This document shows positions 8,512-20,246 of a stretch of DNA of 64,000 nt, in pieces. Within the stretch, counting starts at the first letter, position 1; each line of letters opens with the position of its first letter. The notes under the pieces were generated by a model. That model was given only the letters and a program-made list of their open reading frames with translations. It had not been told where the DNA came from and did no database searches. Source of the DNA: Mesostigma viride. Its lineage: Eukaryota; Streptophyta; Mesostigmatophyceae; Mesostigmatales; Mesostigmataceae. A program made the position numbers and the translations under genes. The stretch lies in the NCBI GenBank assembly GCA_009746045.1, contig RPFO01000165.1:1286046-1350045 (forward strand). Direction: 5' to 3'.

Positions 8512-11390
8512 AAATGCTGCCTGCAAGAATCCAGCCTGAAATGAGTTCATTTGTTCACTATTCATATTTGTTTCATGGAAGTTAACCGAGAAAATCACGA
8601 AAAACTGCACATGTATGCTGTCACATGTCACCATTTGAGCTCAGAATGAGCCCAATTTTTGTGGGTGGTCTATTTTCATGGTCTAGATGCTGCCTGCAAG
8701 AATCCAGCCTGAAATGAGTTCATTTGTTCACTATTCATTCGGTGTTCTCTGAACGTAGTTTCTTTATAACAGATGAGAATGAACGCCGCTATGTGAGTGG
8801 TACTACGGGACGGTGGGCCTTGGGCTGGACCGGTTCCATGAGTTAGAATTAGTTGGCCAGTTTTGTATGGCCATTTCTAGTTCGTTAAGTTAAGTAGCAA
8901 TTAAGTTACTGTTGCTGACGGCTCATGAGGCGAGCCCGGGCTACGCCGCCCTAAAGTGCCATTTGCACGATGTTCTAGGTCTCTTTTTCTTGTCATCGGA
9001 TGTATGGGGTATGGGTATGGCGGATTACAAGAAATTTAATGCTGCCCTAATCGCGTCAGCCTATTTGGCTGGCGGTGGCCGATTAGAGATGGCGCGTGAC
9101 TGACATAGCTTGAACAGTCACGTGACTGTGAAAAAGAAATTAAAATTACCCTCGTCGGTTTTCTCCCCGCAGCTGGGTTCTTGGCCGACGAGAGACTATA
9201 AAATACTTCGCGTTTGCCTGCGCGTGGCATCTGTACGGAACTCTGAAACCATGAGTAAGATTTCCGTGCCACGCTGCAGTGCCTACCGCTTTGCTGCGGA
9301 ATGTCGCAGCAGGGTTGCAGTTCCTGACTGCTGACTGCCGAAGGAAGGGTGGTCGGGTTACTTCTAGTGGGCACTGTGATGGACGACAAATCTGTCGGCC
9401 CTCGCGAAACTTAGAAAAATATTTACCAGCATCCGCTCTTATGGGTGCGTGAGGTCTCGGGAATGTGGTGGGGACGAATTCCGGAATTATGCAATATTTC
9501 GATTCAGACCGAGACTTAAGGGGCCAGTTTAACAGACGGACCTGGGCCGGGCAGGACCAAATATTTTGGCCGGCCCAGTTGCGCTTCAAGCGCTTTATCG
9601 GCCGCTGGGGTGTGTGATGAGAGCCTGCTCATCAACTAAAACCTGAAATATGGAAAGTTACTCCCCCAGGTGACAACGTTGACAGTAATCGAGATATGGT
9701 GGCATCGGGTGTCGTCCTACAAGTTGTCGTCACGTTAGGGCGGCACTGGCCTTTGAGGGAGGTCCGTGATCGTTAAACGAGGCGTCTTCTTCCTTGTCTT
9801 TGCGTGCACATTCAACACCCTCTTTTACTGGCCGAGGGTGGAAGGCTGGGGGGGCCCTGCGAAGGGTTATCGTGCATGAGGCTCGCTACAGCCGCCGGCG
9901 ATTGTAATGGTCGTGACCGTTGCGGCAGGGCAGCCTCGAGAGCCACTGAGCGAAAGTGGTTGGCGGAGCTTTGGAGATAAAGCACCAGGAAAGGGGGGTT
10001 GGGTAACGAGAACTACAATCAATCATGAAATGGGTGCAGCGTGGCAGGCTCACTCATGGGTTCTGTAATTGCCCACTTATTGTTTTAATCAAATGTTGGT
10101 GGATTGGTAATAGTGGGAATAGAATCGGTGTTCTCTGAACGTAGTTTCTTTATAACAGATGAGAATGAACGCCGCTATGTGAGTGGTACTACGGGACGGT
10201 GGGCCTTGGGCTGGACCGGTTCCATGAGTTAGAATTAGTTGGCCAGTTTTGTATGGCCATTTCTAGTTCGTTAAGTTAAGTAGCAATTAAGTTACTGTTG
10301 CTGACGGCTCATGAGGCGAGCCCGGGCTACGCCGCCCTAAAGTGCCATTTGCACGATGTTCTAGGTCTCTTTTTCTTGTCCCGCCCTCCCTCCCTCTTCT
10401 TGTGTTTGTTTCTAGGGTAACGAGAACTACAATCAATCATGAAATGGGTGCAGCGTGGCAGGCTCACTCATGGGTTCTGTAATTGCCCACTTATTGTTTT
10501 AATCAAATGTTGGTGGATTGGTAATAGTGGGAATAGAAATTTGTTTCATGTAAGAAAAGGGGGAAAATGACGAAAAACTGCACATGTATGCTGTCACATG
10601 TCACCATTTGAGCTCAGAATGAGCCCAATTTTTGTGGGTGGTCTATTTTCATGGTATAAATGCTGCCTGCAAGAATCCGGCCTGAAATGAGTTCATTTGT
10701 TCACTATTCATATTTGTTTCATGTAAGAAAAGGGGGAAAATGACGAAAAACTGCACATGTATGCTGTCACATGTCACCATTTGAGCTCAGAATGAGCCCA
10801 ATTTTTGTGGGTGGTCTATTTTCATGGTATAAATGCTGCCTGCAAGAATCCAGCCTGAAATGAGTTCATTTGTCCACTATTCATATTTGTTTCATGTAAG
10901 AAAAGGGGGAAAATGACGAAAAACTGCACATGTATGCTGTCACATGTCACCATTTGAGCTCAGAATGAGCCCAATTTTTGTGGGTGGTCTATTTTCATGG
11001 TATAAATGCTGCCTGCAAGAATCCAGCCTGATATGAGTTCATTTGTTCACTATTCATATTTGTTTCATGTAAGAAAAGGGGGAAAATGACGAAAAACTGC
11101 ACATGTATGCTGTCACATGTCACCATTTGAGCTCAGAATGAGCCCAATTTTTGTGGGTGGTCTATTTTCACGGTCTACATGCTGCCTGCAAGAATCCAGC
11201 CTGAAATGAGTTCATTTGTCCACTATTCATATTTGTTTCATGTAAGTAAAGGGGGAAAATGACGAAAAACTGCACATGTATGCTGTCACATGTCACCATT
11301 TGAGCTCAGAATGAGCCCAATTTTTGTGGGTGGTCTATTTTCATGGTCTACATGCTGCCTGCAACAGTCCAGCTTTAGGTACCCTCAGAT
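8512..11390 (-). repeat. Right array of the 173-bp repeat, inverted relative to the left array, interrupted at 8738-10534
   Basis: Units read ATGCTGCCTGCAAGAATCC, AGCCTGAAATGAGTTC, ATTTGTTTCATGTAAG and so on, the reverse complement of the array at 1-560. About 1.3 units precede and about 4.8 follow the 1797-bp interruption. The unit at 8560-8610 is diverged (TTAACCGAGAAAATC). The array stops at CTGCCTGCAACAGTCC near 11368. Confidence 0.9.
8738..10534 (+). mobile_element. Head-to-tail pair of an unknown element inserted in the 173-bp array
   Basis: A block A of about 258 bp starting TCGGTGTTCTCTGAACG occurs at 8738-8995 and 10123-10380. A block B of 118 bp ending GGGAATAGAA occurs at 10005-10122 and 10417-10534. 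The order is A, 1009 bp, B, A, 36 bp, B. The first B abuts the second A without spacer. The flanking 173-bp unit resumes exactly (CTATTCAT then ATTTGTTTC), so no target duplication is visible. No coding region longer than about 147 codons is convincing. A TATA-like ACTATAAAATAC lies near 9195. Zero spacing and no duplication recall rolling-circle elements, but canonical Helitron 3' ends (CTRR) are not seen. Confidence 0.55.
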
Positions 11391-11471
11391 CTGAAAGATT
11401 TTTTTTTTACTCATTTGAAGACTTGTGAAATTGAGCAAACACTTATGAATCCCCTCACACATCCCTCAGCA

Positions 11472-12573
11472 GTACCTGAAAGCTAACATAGGTGTTGAAG
11501 GACTGCAATCAGCTCCTCGAATTTTCAGGATGTCAGCTCAGGCTGTGTTTGAAAAGCTAGGGGCTAGATATGATGATATAGACCCTTGCTTCTTTGTGGT
11601 CCCACACCCTCATGGCATACTCACCTTTGTGTGGCATGGGGATGATCAGCTGATTGCTGGGCCAAGGCGTGCTGTAGATGATTTTATTCAACAAGTGTCA
11701 CAGCATTTTGAGATTGGCAAGCAAGTAGAGCTGGGCACCACTGCCATAAAATTTTGTGGCACAATGTTACAACTCCAGCAGCATCAAAACCAGTGGGTGT
11801 GTGCACTTTATTCTCCCAATGATTACATGCACAGCTGCTTGGAGGTTTTGCAAACAAAAATCAAACCTGGAGCCTGTCCTACCATTAGAGGCAAGCTGGG
11901 GTGGTTGTGCTCAACGTGTGCACCTCACCTGGCTGTGGTTAGCAGAGTTGATGATGATGTCTTGATGCAAGTAGGTCACAAAGCCATCACCAAAACTCTC
12001 CAGGAAGGCCCTCCCCTTATCTTGCATTCTTTGGATCTCCACAAAACAATTCACATCCAAGCTATGATGGATAGTTCCATGGAGTCCAGGCAGATTACCA
12101 AGTTGCAGGCAAGGGAGTCAGGCTTGTATTTTGTGCAGAATGATGATGCACCCTTGTCTCTCATTTCATGGTACAGCCGGTTGCATAGACGCAAGGCTGT
12201 CAGCAGCAATGCTGCTGAGTGCAGGGCAGTGGTGTCAGCAGTGCTTCATGCCAGGTACTTGAATCATGTGCTGGTTTGGTTGCAGATGCAAGCAGGCAGC
12301 AATGCTGGGGTGGTGGCACACTTGCTCACTGACAGTCAGTCAGTCCTCAGTTTCCTTGCTAACCCCTATGCTGTACACACTGATCTTGACTGGGTGGTCC
12401 TTAAACAGGAGTCCACCTACTGGGAGTCCACCCGTCACGTGGAGGACAAACACAACGCTGCTGATGCACTCAATAAAGTGCCTCAGCAGGCAGCTGACCA
12501 ATATCAGCTGTTGTATCACTTGATGAACCCGTATGGCAAGCAGACAACCCTGCTCCATCGGGGGGACGCCTAG
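11472..12573 (+). pseudogene. Copia pol fragment: end of reverse transcriptase and RNase H
   Basis: The frame opens after a TGA near 11445 and reads YLKANIGVEGLQSAPRIF. It then enters the RT catalytic stretch, where the usual YVDD appears as WHGDD (about 11631-11646), followed by the connection region. RNase H is recognisable from MDSSMESRQ (about 12067), SNAAECRAV (about 12208), LTDSQSV (about 12325) and the terminal DKHNAADALNK (about 12446). It closely parallels the Copia copy on the minus strand at 49919-53366 (LKGLEGLRSSP, LHGDD). Gag, protease and integrase are absent. Confidence 0.8.
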
Positions 12574-12700
12574 CAGGTCCCTGTTAACCAGGGGCGCCTA
12601 GGTAACCCAGTACCCCTTGGGCAGGTCCAAGGGGCAGGCTGTGCTTCCAGCAAGGGGGGTTGGTTGGAGTTTGTTTTTCTGCATCTGTGTGCCCTATGCC

Positions 12701-12706
12701 AATAAA
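12701..12706 (+). promoter_or_regulatory. Polyadenylation-type hexamer AATAAA
   Basis: AATAAA lies 128 bases after the Copia pol stop and after the purine-rich tract. This fits a signal within the 3' LTR. Confidence 0.3.
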
Positions 12707-12730
12707 GTCTTTTGATTTTTCACACACCAT

Positions 12731-13737
12731 GGAATTTCGTGCTGCTCACCTTCATAGGTGGGCAGGGGATGTATCTCACACTCTTTATCCATTAGGGTTG
12801 TATGTCGCGTCCGTGATCTATCACGTCTGCAATTCAGATTTTAGCGTAATTCTGACGTCCGCAGCCTTGTGCGGGTTGCTATACCGCGGCCCGGTACTGA
12901 CGCCGCGGATCTCAGTTGTACTCACGCGCCAAGTCCGCTGAATTTGCTGACGAAACTTTTGGGCGGACCTGAATTTCACTGACATTCGTCACAAGGGCAG
13001 TTTGCCGAATGCTGGTACACAGCAAGCCGGCGAGGCACTGAGCAGATGTGCAATTTCAGGATTTCAACGTGGGACACCAGACACAAATGCAAGGAAGCCC
13101 CAGGCGGTGCCTGGCATAGCCGATAGATTTGCCCTTGTATATTTGTGTTCGCTTGACAGATAAAGCTTGAAGTTTAGCTTGTCGGAAATTAGACAATGTT
13201 ATGATTGGCTGATGTCTAAAGTGGCGCTAGTGGCGCCAGCCGCCAGGCTTGAGCTTTGAGCAGTATAGAAGGATGAGCAACGAACCATGGTGGTCGTTGT
13301 TCGTCCGTTTCTCTCCCTCACAACTGGTTTGTTGTCTTCATGGGGTGAAATAGTTCGAGCAGCCCGGAGCAGCCCCCGTGAGTGGTTGCATGCAGTCAGT
13401 TGCCATGAGGATGGACTGACGGATACGACAAGGTATTGGTTTTGTTAAGAATGTGTGTAAGACTGAGAACGAGACAAGGGGCAGGGCCTTCGGGCACCCT
13501 GGTCGTCTTTGGCATGCATGCCAGTAGGAACTAGGTCGGGAACACACGCGCACTGCCGCCACAAGGGGCCTGCAGTGGCGTCAACCAAGGGACCTCACAG
13601 CTGCTCTTATAACTACAACATTACAACTCGACACTCTTTGTAATTCGTCATGTATCTCATTGGAATTGAAAGGTCTTTTGGTTGCTTTGATGATAAAGCA
13701 TGGTCTCAAGAATCGGCTGGTTGGGCCGGATTCTTGA
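12731..13737. other. No gene recognised
   Basis: About 1 kb of mixed-composition sequence with only short ORFs. A TATA-like CAGTATAGAAGG sits near 13260, and an imperfect palindrome CAACGAACCATGG follows. Nothing supports a gene. Confidence 0.4.
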
Positions 13738-14269
13738 GTGGGGCGGGGGCGGGGGCGGGGGCGGGGCGGGGGCGGGGCGGGGCGGGGGCGGGGGCGGGGG
13801 CGGGGCGGGGGCGGGGGCGGGGGCGGGGGCGGGGCGGGGGCGGGGGCGGGGGCGGGGGCGGGGCGGGGGCGGGGGCGGGGGCGGGGCGGGGGCGGGGGCG
13901 GGGGCGGGGGGGGCGGCGGGGGCGGGGCGGGGGCGGGGGCGGGGGCGGGGGCGGGGGGGCGGGGCGGGGGCGGGGGCGGGGGCGGGGGCGGGGGCGGGGC
14001 GGGGCGGGGGCGGGCGGGGGCGGGGGCGGGGGGGCGGGGGCGGGGGGGGGCGGGGGCGGGGGCGGGGCGGGGGCGGGGGCGGGGGGGGGCGGGGGCGGGG
14101 CGGGGCGGGGGCGGGGGCGGGGGCGGGGCGGGGCGGGGGCGGGGCGGGGGCGGGGCGGGGGGGGGCGGGGGCGGGGCGGGGGCGGGGGCGGGGGCGGGGC
14201 GGGCGGGGGCGCGGGGGCGGGGGCGGGGGCGGGGGCGGGGGCGGGGGCCGGGGCGGGGGCCGGGGCGGG
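13738..14269. repeat. (GGGGC)n / (GGGGGC)n array, left part
   Basis: 532 bases of GGGGC and GGGGGC units with occasional longer G runs. All six frames are open, so the long Gly/Ala/Arg or Pro/Arg ORFs are artefacts. The G runs could form quadruplexes. The array resumes at 20220 after the LTR element. Confidence 0.95.
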
Positions 14270-14912
14270 TGTTAAGCCCACTCGACTCAGATGTATAATT
14301 GTGTATGAGTCGCAGATTGCAGAGCAATGGTGGCTCGTTATTGGAATTCAGTATAAGTTGTAAGATGGCCAATAATTACGAAGGCACTTCTACTAATACC
14401 TTCGGACAGTTGCGCATGACCATCATTGCGCATGGGTACTCCGTACTAATTCAGCATGCCACGCTGGACAGCCTGCGCAATGGCAGCTAGCGAACCACGC
14501 GGCTGCTGGTATAAACACTGAACCGCTGAGGCCAGACGGACAATCAGCGCAACCCATGACAGTTGACAGCTCTAGGTACCAGCTAGCGGAACTGTCAATG
14601 TCAATTGTGACTGAACCTAGGACACACTAGTGCGGCCACACGGTGCCACGATACTACGCCGTGTGTCACCACCCCTTTGCGCCGCGCGTCACACTTACAG
14701 CGCGCCACGCGTCATCCCGACATTATGCCACACGGCATCACCACATTGCGCCACGTGGCAATGTCTGATTGGCCGCTACTAGTCAAATAAATAACTAGTC
14801 CCAAATATAAAATAGAGACTTGTTGACACATTGAGTATTGGGCTCAGCCACAACACTGAGCTTCACATCCCAATACTCCCACAGGTTCAGTCAGCAAATA
14901 TATATCATAACA
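14270..14912. repeat. Left LTR of the LARD-like element
   Basis: 643 bp, TG...CA ends. It differs from the right copy by two small indels (a 7-base insertion near 14350 and a 5-base gap near 14582) and a few substitutions. Confidence 0.9.
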
Positions 14913-17900
14913 CCAGCCCTTTTTTCTTGAGCTTTTAGTCAAGTAGATGGTGGTAGACAAGAATGTATCATAGACAAGAATGTATCGAATGGTACTTGAA
15001 AGCACCAAACGGTACCCGAATGCATATTAAGCAGTGGAGCCATAATTACCCCTTAACCATGACAAACCACCGCGGCGCCTGCATTCGGAAAGGCGCCTGC
15101 ATTCCCACCAACATCTACTGACTAAAACTCACAACAGCAAAAGGACTGAGGGGTAAGTGTTAAAACAAGGCCTGCCGCAGGAAAAACCCAGCTACCCTGG
15201 GAGAAAAACCTGCAGAAGAAACATTACTAGGCGTTTCCAGGCGAAACCATACACCATTAGATCATCAGCCACCAGGGTAATGCTAAAAGCTCTGCATATA
15301 TCAATCAGAAAAATACATCATCCACAACATGCTGTTGGAGGCTCCTGAGGCATGCATAGCCAGCAATCCAGAACAGGCTGGCTAGCAATGGCACCACAGT
15401 GCAAATCTGGAGTGGCCACATGTAAAACTGACCAATCCAATTCAACACTGTTACAAATTACTGTGCATTCATCAGCACAGTACAAAGCCCACGGCATTCC
15501 ACAGTGTCAGTCCCGGCAGCGACGCGCTTGGAAAGACAACTGGACCACGCGACCAAGCTCGGCCGATCAGGCAAACATTTGTTCTTCATAATATGCACGC
15601 CAGCTTCCCGGGCTTAAAGCTTATCAAGGGAACTCTTATCGGGGGTACTATCAGCGTAATGCCTGAACTCAATCAAGAAATCGAGGCAAGCCCCTTGAAG
15701 ATAACTCTGGAAGCAGCGTAGGATGGTAGGTCGCGCCAAAATCTGATAGAAGCTCTACGATCTCCCTTCCTTGTTGCTCGCGCCAGCTACCATGAGAATG
15801 TAACCACAGCTGTGGGATCTGACAATGGATGCCCATGCCACAAAGCACACCTCAGGTCTTCCAGCCTCCAGCACGACGCTCCTGCCAACGGTTCCTGCCA
15901 AGCTCCCCATTGGCAGCACGAGTGACACACAGCCACTCAGGCCCAGCCCTCAGGCCGGTAACAAAGGACTCATACCCACGCAGCATAGGCAAACACACGC
16001 TGTAAGTAAGCCATCACAACCAAGCAGGGGTACGTATGGACAAAGTCAAATCCATAACATGTCCAGGATGCCATCCATCCTCCACACAACTGGGCCATAA
16101 AAAATCTCTCACAACAGTCAAAAATACAACAAGACTGTTGCGACAAAAAATTCACAAAACCACATAGAAGCGTGGTTACACATATACGAGGAAGGTCTCT
16201 CACAACTTCCTCGGCCAAACAGGGTCTGACAAACCGTGAGAATAATCGCACACGTCACAAACGTAGTCACAAACTTGACTTGGGGCAACACAGTTCAAAC
16301 ACCACTGATTGCATCCCCAAGTGTTACGCCACAAGCATGGCAGGGTAAAACAATCTCTCCCTGGCTTCTTCCCAGCCAGCTCCCAGCCAGCTAGATATAT
16401 CTCAAGGGCATTTTCACCAAACATCCCTTAAGATAATTACAAACAATACAAACTGACCATAACATTTTGCAATTAATACAGGTCAGACTATCACACTTCA
16501 AATACGAGGAACATCTGAACCAGGGGAACAACAAAACACATCCAGCACGATTCTTATACACTCACTCGGGATGCCCACTCTTGACAGGAAAACTCAGTGG
16601 TAAGAGGCACACACACGCGCGCTTCCCGGGAGATATACGAGGTACACTGCGATATCAAGGTAATGTTACATCAATCCAGGAAAGACTTCTTCCAAGGTAA
16701 TCCTCTACCACTGCCGATAAAAGACTGGGCACTCCCTTACCACATTCCCTGTTACTCAACAGGAAATCACTCTGCACACTCGACAGACAGTACAACAAAT
16801 CCATTGGCCCATTGTGAAGGAAAAATAGGCACATCCAATCATGGCCAACGGCGCATAAATAGCCAACATGGCCAACACAGCCAACTCAGCTAATATGGCC
16901 AACACGGCCAAATCAGCCAGCATGGCCAACATGGCCAACACGGCCAACATGGCCAACATGGCAATCCAGCCGACATGGCCATCATAAGCAGTATAGCAGC
17001 ATTTTCACGGCTGGCAGTGGACCATGCAGCTGCCTTGCATCCATGCCACCGTCCATCAAGGAGGAGGGACAACAGCTGCTATCATCAAACCCTACCTCCA
17101 GGTACCGTCTGCCACACCCAACTTCCTGAGCACATCAGAAAACTGGGACAGCCCAGCCATGAGAACCCCAAGGCCTGACTGTTTCAGCCCCGCTCTCCCC
17201 GCCTCCCTGAGAACCCCAGTTATGGTCGGAGGAGAATGAGTACCACATACCACATACCCCATCTTGTCCGTTACAGTGTCGGGCAACACTCACAAGATGG
17301 GCACTGGTATACTCACCCTCTAAACATGGGAGATCAAGCACAAGCGGAGGCGAATCCACACCCTCCACTTCCATGGCATCATGTGCATTATCATCGGTCA
17401 CCCCGGCAGACGAACGAGGGACGGATGCCTCAGCGCACCACCTCACATGTTTAAGCGAGGCCAACCGCAGCTGTGAGGACTCACATCCACAACTACGGAA
17501 CATACGATGGGATATCAAGGGCAACGACCACCCATCACAAAGAGTCCTCCCACCGTCCTGCCTTCCCAGGATGCCCTCACATCGACAACCTTAGCCACTG
17601 ACTTGAGGGTCTGATCAATCTGCCAAGATGCTCATACAGGGCAGCAAACCACTTGCACTGGGTATCACGAATGCACTAAGGACAAAGCTGAGGCTGCACG
17701 TGCTCAGGGGTCACAAAGCCACATGTAGGCAAAACAAAACTGGCCCTTGCAACCATCCCAGCCACACAGGTCAACGGTAACCATAACTGAGAACACAGAA
17801 AGGGCACTTTCCAAATAATCATGGGAATAAACCCTGAATAAATCGCTAAACCCTGAGTTAGAAATATGGCTAGGCACACTGACCATGTACACCCAGCCAC

Positions 17901-19578
17901 CTCACTAGACTCAGGCATTCACGAACCCAGGGCCTCAATCCCCTCCACACGACAAACCCCTCCAAAGAGCACATGACACTCAGTTATCAGCAGCATCAAC
18001 CTGCCCTTGGCATTCGATCTTGCCAAGTATCCACGACAGACACCTGCAGCCAGAATTCTGCCCCCTCACAACATGTGGACAAAAACGTTGGCTTGCATCC
18101 AAACAAGGGCTGAATAAAAGGCTTTAATCACAAAGCAAGTAGGCAACACAGACGATCATCATGGATCATCGAATACGGGTATCACAGCCACGTATTCAAA
18201 CAAACCCAATCCACTTGCACGGCAAACCAACTCTCTCATCACACCAACAGTCCACTAGCACAAACTTCATCTTCAGAACAAGGTTTCTGACAAAGCACAG
18301 GGGGCTTTGACACAAAGGTTCAGCAGGCATCATGAGTAGAAAACACTCACACAGCCCAACAGGGTCGTCAGATTGCAGATCTGACCCCAACTTCATGGAA
18401 ATGGGCTGTCACGTCCGCAAACAAGTGGTTATGCCCCCAAAGCATCATGCTGTCCATACCCTTGGTCAGTATCGTTACGGCTACAAGGTTGGTGTCACAA
18501 CAAAATGGCTTACACCCCACTACCGATGCCAGCCCGCCCAGCTGTAGCTTTACCGTGGGGCTTGCCCATGGAATCAAGCTCCCCACCACTACCTGGGCTC
18601 ACAGGAGAATACCCTACTTGGAAACCCTGTGACAGTACTAGGAGCCGATCCCCTCCTACATCCCCAGCGGAAAGGATCCGGGGATAGAGAGGTGCCTAGT
18701 GGGTAAAACAAGAAAAAAAAATAGCAGCAGAGTTAACGGGAACCCCGCTTCCGCTGCTTTCACCTAACCCTACGCACACCACGCTCTGCCCAACTCTTTC
18801 CCTTGCAAAAGAAAACGAATATCCTTCTTCACTCTGAGAGGTACCTTCCCGCAGGCAAGGATGTCCAATTCACAGCTTCAAGAGAGGTCTCCATGGCCTT
18901 AACCAACTCCCCTGAAACCAGGCAGCAGAGAATGACATCCATACCTTTCTGGAGGTCCTCTCACGCCTCCAGCTCCTCGAGCTTGATGCGCCACAGCTTC
19001 ATGGTGGCGGAACATCGTGTGACGTATCAAAAACTGGCGGCCTGACCTGCCTCCGCTTTCGCTACCTTCCCTGAAGATGCCGGGGCATAAAACAAAGCGC
19101 TTAAAAAAGAAAGCATATCAAAGCGGATATTACCACGCACCTTCCCGATCAAAATTCATTGATGGTTGGTACAGGTCTCATCCGGCTTCGAAATAAACAT
19201 AGACAGCTCAAGCGCTATAACAAAACTCCGGCTAAGAAAGGTATTCGTCCCCTAGCTAACGAAATAACCTCCTGGACAACGCCAGGGCTTTCATAAATCG
19301 ACGGGACAAACGCAAACAGCGGACAGGCTCAAGCACAGCAGAGCAAGCACTCCAATCATGCCAAACCGTAAAATCAGATGCCGGTTCAGCGCCGGAAGCA
19401 CTCGTTCTCGCTGCAACAGCGCTCCCGCTGAATATCGACTAGACCAGCCGAATTTGCATGCTCCGCTACCGCCATGACAATTCCAGCTCTCGAATCACCG
19501 CCAGCAACGACAGACGAAGCCGCAACCGCAACAGCAAGGGAAAGCCGAATAAATTCATGACTCAGACTGCGTAATATG
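14913..19578. other. Interior of the LARD-like element
   Basis: Only short ORFs (at most about 129 codons) in all frames, with many stops. The longest, minus 17135-17524, shows no motif I can assign. The low-complexity tract at 16855-16985 is described separately. Confidence 0.5.
16855..16985. repeat. Short tandem repeat of GGCCAACAT-like 9-mers
   Basis: About 14 imperfect copies of (A/T)GGCCAACA(T/C), written as GCCAACATGGCCAACAC and variants, inside the LARD interior. Confidence 0.8.
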
Positions 19579-20219
19579 TGTTAAGCCCACTCGACTCAGA
19601 TGTATAATTGTGTATGAGTCGCAGATTGCAGAGCAATGGTGGCTCGTTATTGGAATTCAGTGTAAGATGGCCAATAATTACGAAGGCACTTCTACTAATA
19701 CCTTCGGACAGTTGCGCATGACCATCATTGCGCATGGGTACTCCGTACTAATTCAGCATGCCACGCTGGACAGCCTGCGCAATGGCAGCTAGCGAACCAC
19801 GCGGCTGCTGGTATAAACACTGAACCGCTGAGGCCAGACGGACAATCAGCGCAACCCATGACAGTTGACAGCTCTAGGTACCAGCTACTGTAGCGGAACT
19901 GTCAATGTCAATTGTGACTGAACCTAGGACACACTCGTGCGGCCACACGGTGCCACGATACTACGCCGTGTGTCACCACCCCTTTGCGCCGCGCGTCACA
20001 CTTACAGCGCGCCACGCGTCATCCCGACATTATGCCACACGGCATCACCACATTGCGCCACGTGGCAATGTCTGATTGGCCGCTACTAGTCAAATAAATA
20101 ACTAGTCCCAAATATAAAATAGAGACTTGTTGACACATTGAGTATTGGGCTCAGCCACAACACTGAGCTTCACATCCCAATACTCCCACAGGTTCAGTCA
20201 GCAAATATATATCATAACA
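19579..20219. repeat. Right LTR of the LARD-like element
   Basis: About 641 bp, starts TGTTAAGCCC and ends TCATAACA. It is followed by the GCGGG duplication and the resumed GGGGGC array. Confidence 0.9.
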
Positions 20220-20246
20220 GCGGGGGCGGGGGCGGGGGCGGGGGCA
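20220..20246. repeat. (GGGGGC)n array, right remnant
   Basis: Continuation of the array at 13738-14269 beyond the LTR insertion, only about 27 bases long. Confidence 0.9.

Larger units (their letters stand above)
1..11390. mobile_element. Large two-gene DNA transposon bounded by inverted arrays of a 173-bp repeat (left end outside window)
   Basis: The sequence at 1-560 is a direct tandem array of a 173-bp unit. The reverse complement of the same unit forms the array at 8512-11390. Between these arms lie only two divergent spliced genes (754-3361 minus, 4570-8256 plus) and their intergenic minisatellite. Inverted terminal arrays around a transposase-like gene define a DNA transposon. The right edge lies near 11368-11390, where the repeat stops within a sequence followed by Copia pol. 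The left edge is off the window, so the target-site duplication cannot be read. That the arrays are the true termini is inference. Confidence 0.65.
11391..12730 (+). mobile_element. 3' part of a Copia-type LTR retrotransposon
   Basis: This is the C-terminal pol of a Copia element directly abutting the right edge of the transposon array. It is followed by a purine tract (AGCAAGGGGGG, about 12648) and an AATAAA at 12701-12706. No second LTR is in the window. The upstream part of the element is either across the transposon (outside the window) or lost. Confidence 0.6.
14270..20219. mobile_element. LTR retrotransposon derivative without recognisable genes (LARD-like)
   Basis: Direct repeats of about 642 bp bound it. 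They begin TGTTAAGCCC and end ATCATAACA, and the whole is flanked by the 5-bp duplication GCGGG (14265-14269 and 20220-20224). The 4.67-kb interior has no gag or pol motif that I can read. Orientation is uncertain. A purine tract directly inside the left LTR (minus: AAGAAAAAAGGGCTGG) argues for minus, while TATAAAATAG inside the LTR argues for plus. It inserted into the GGGGC array. Confidence 0.85.

Noticed and set aside
8738-10534. Helitron
   Set aside because: No target duplication and a 5'-TC fit, but there is no CTRR end, the only hairpin near a terminus is very short, and the insertion is not between A and T. Left as an unknown element.
13581-14372. Long ORFs on both strands (up to 263 codons) in the GGGGC array
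   Set aside because: The repeat lacks stop codons in all frames. The proteins are pure Gly/Ala/Arg or Pro/Arg.
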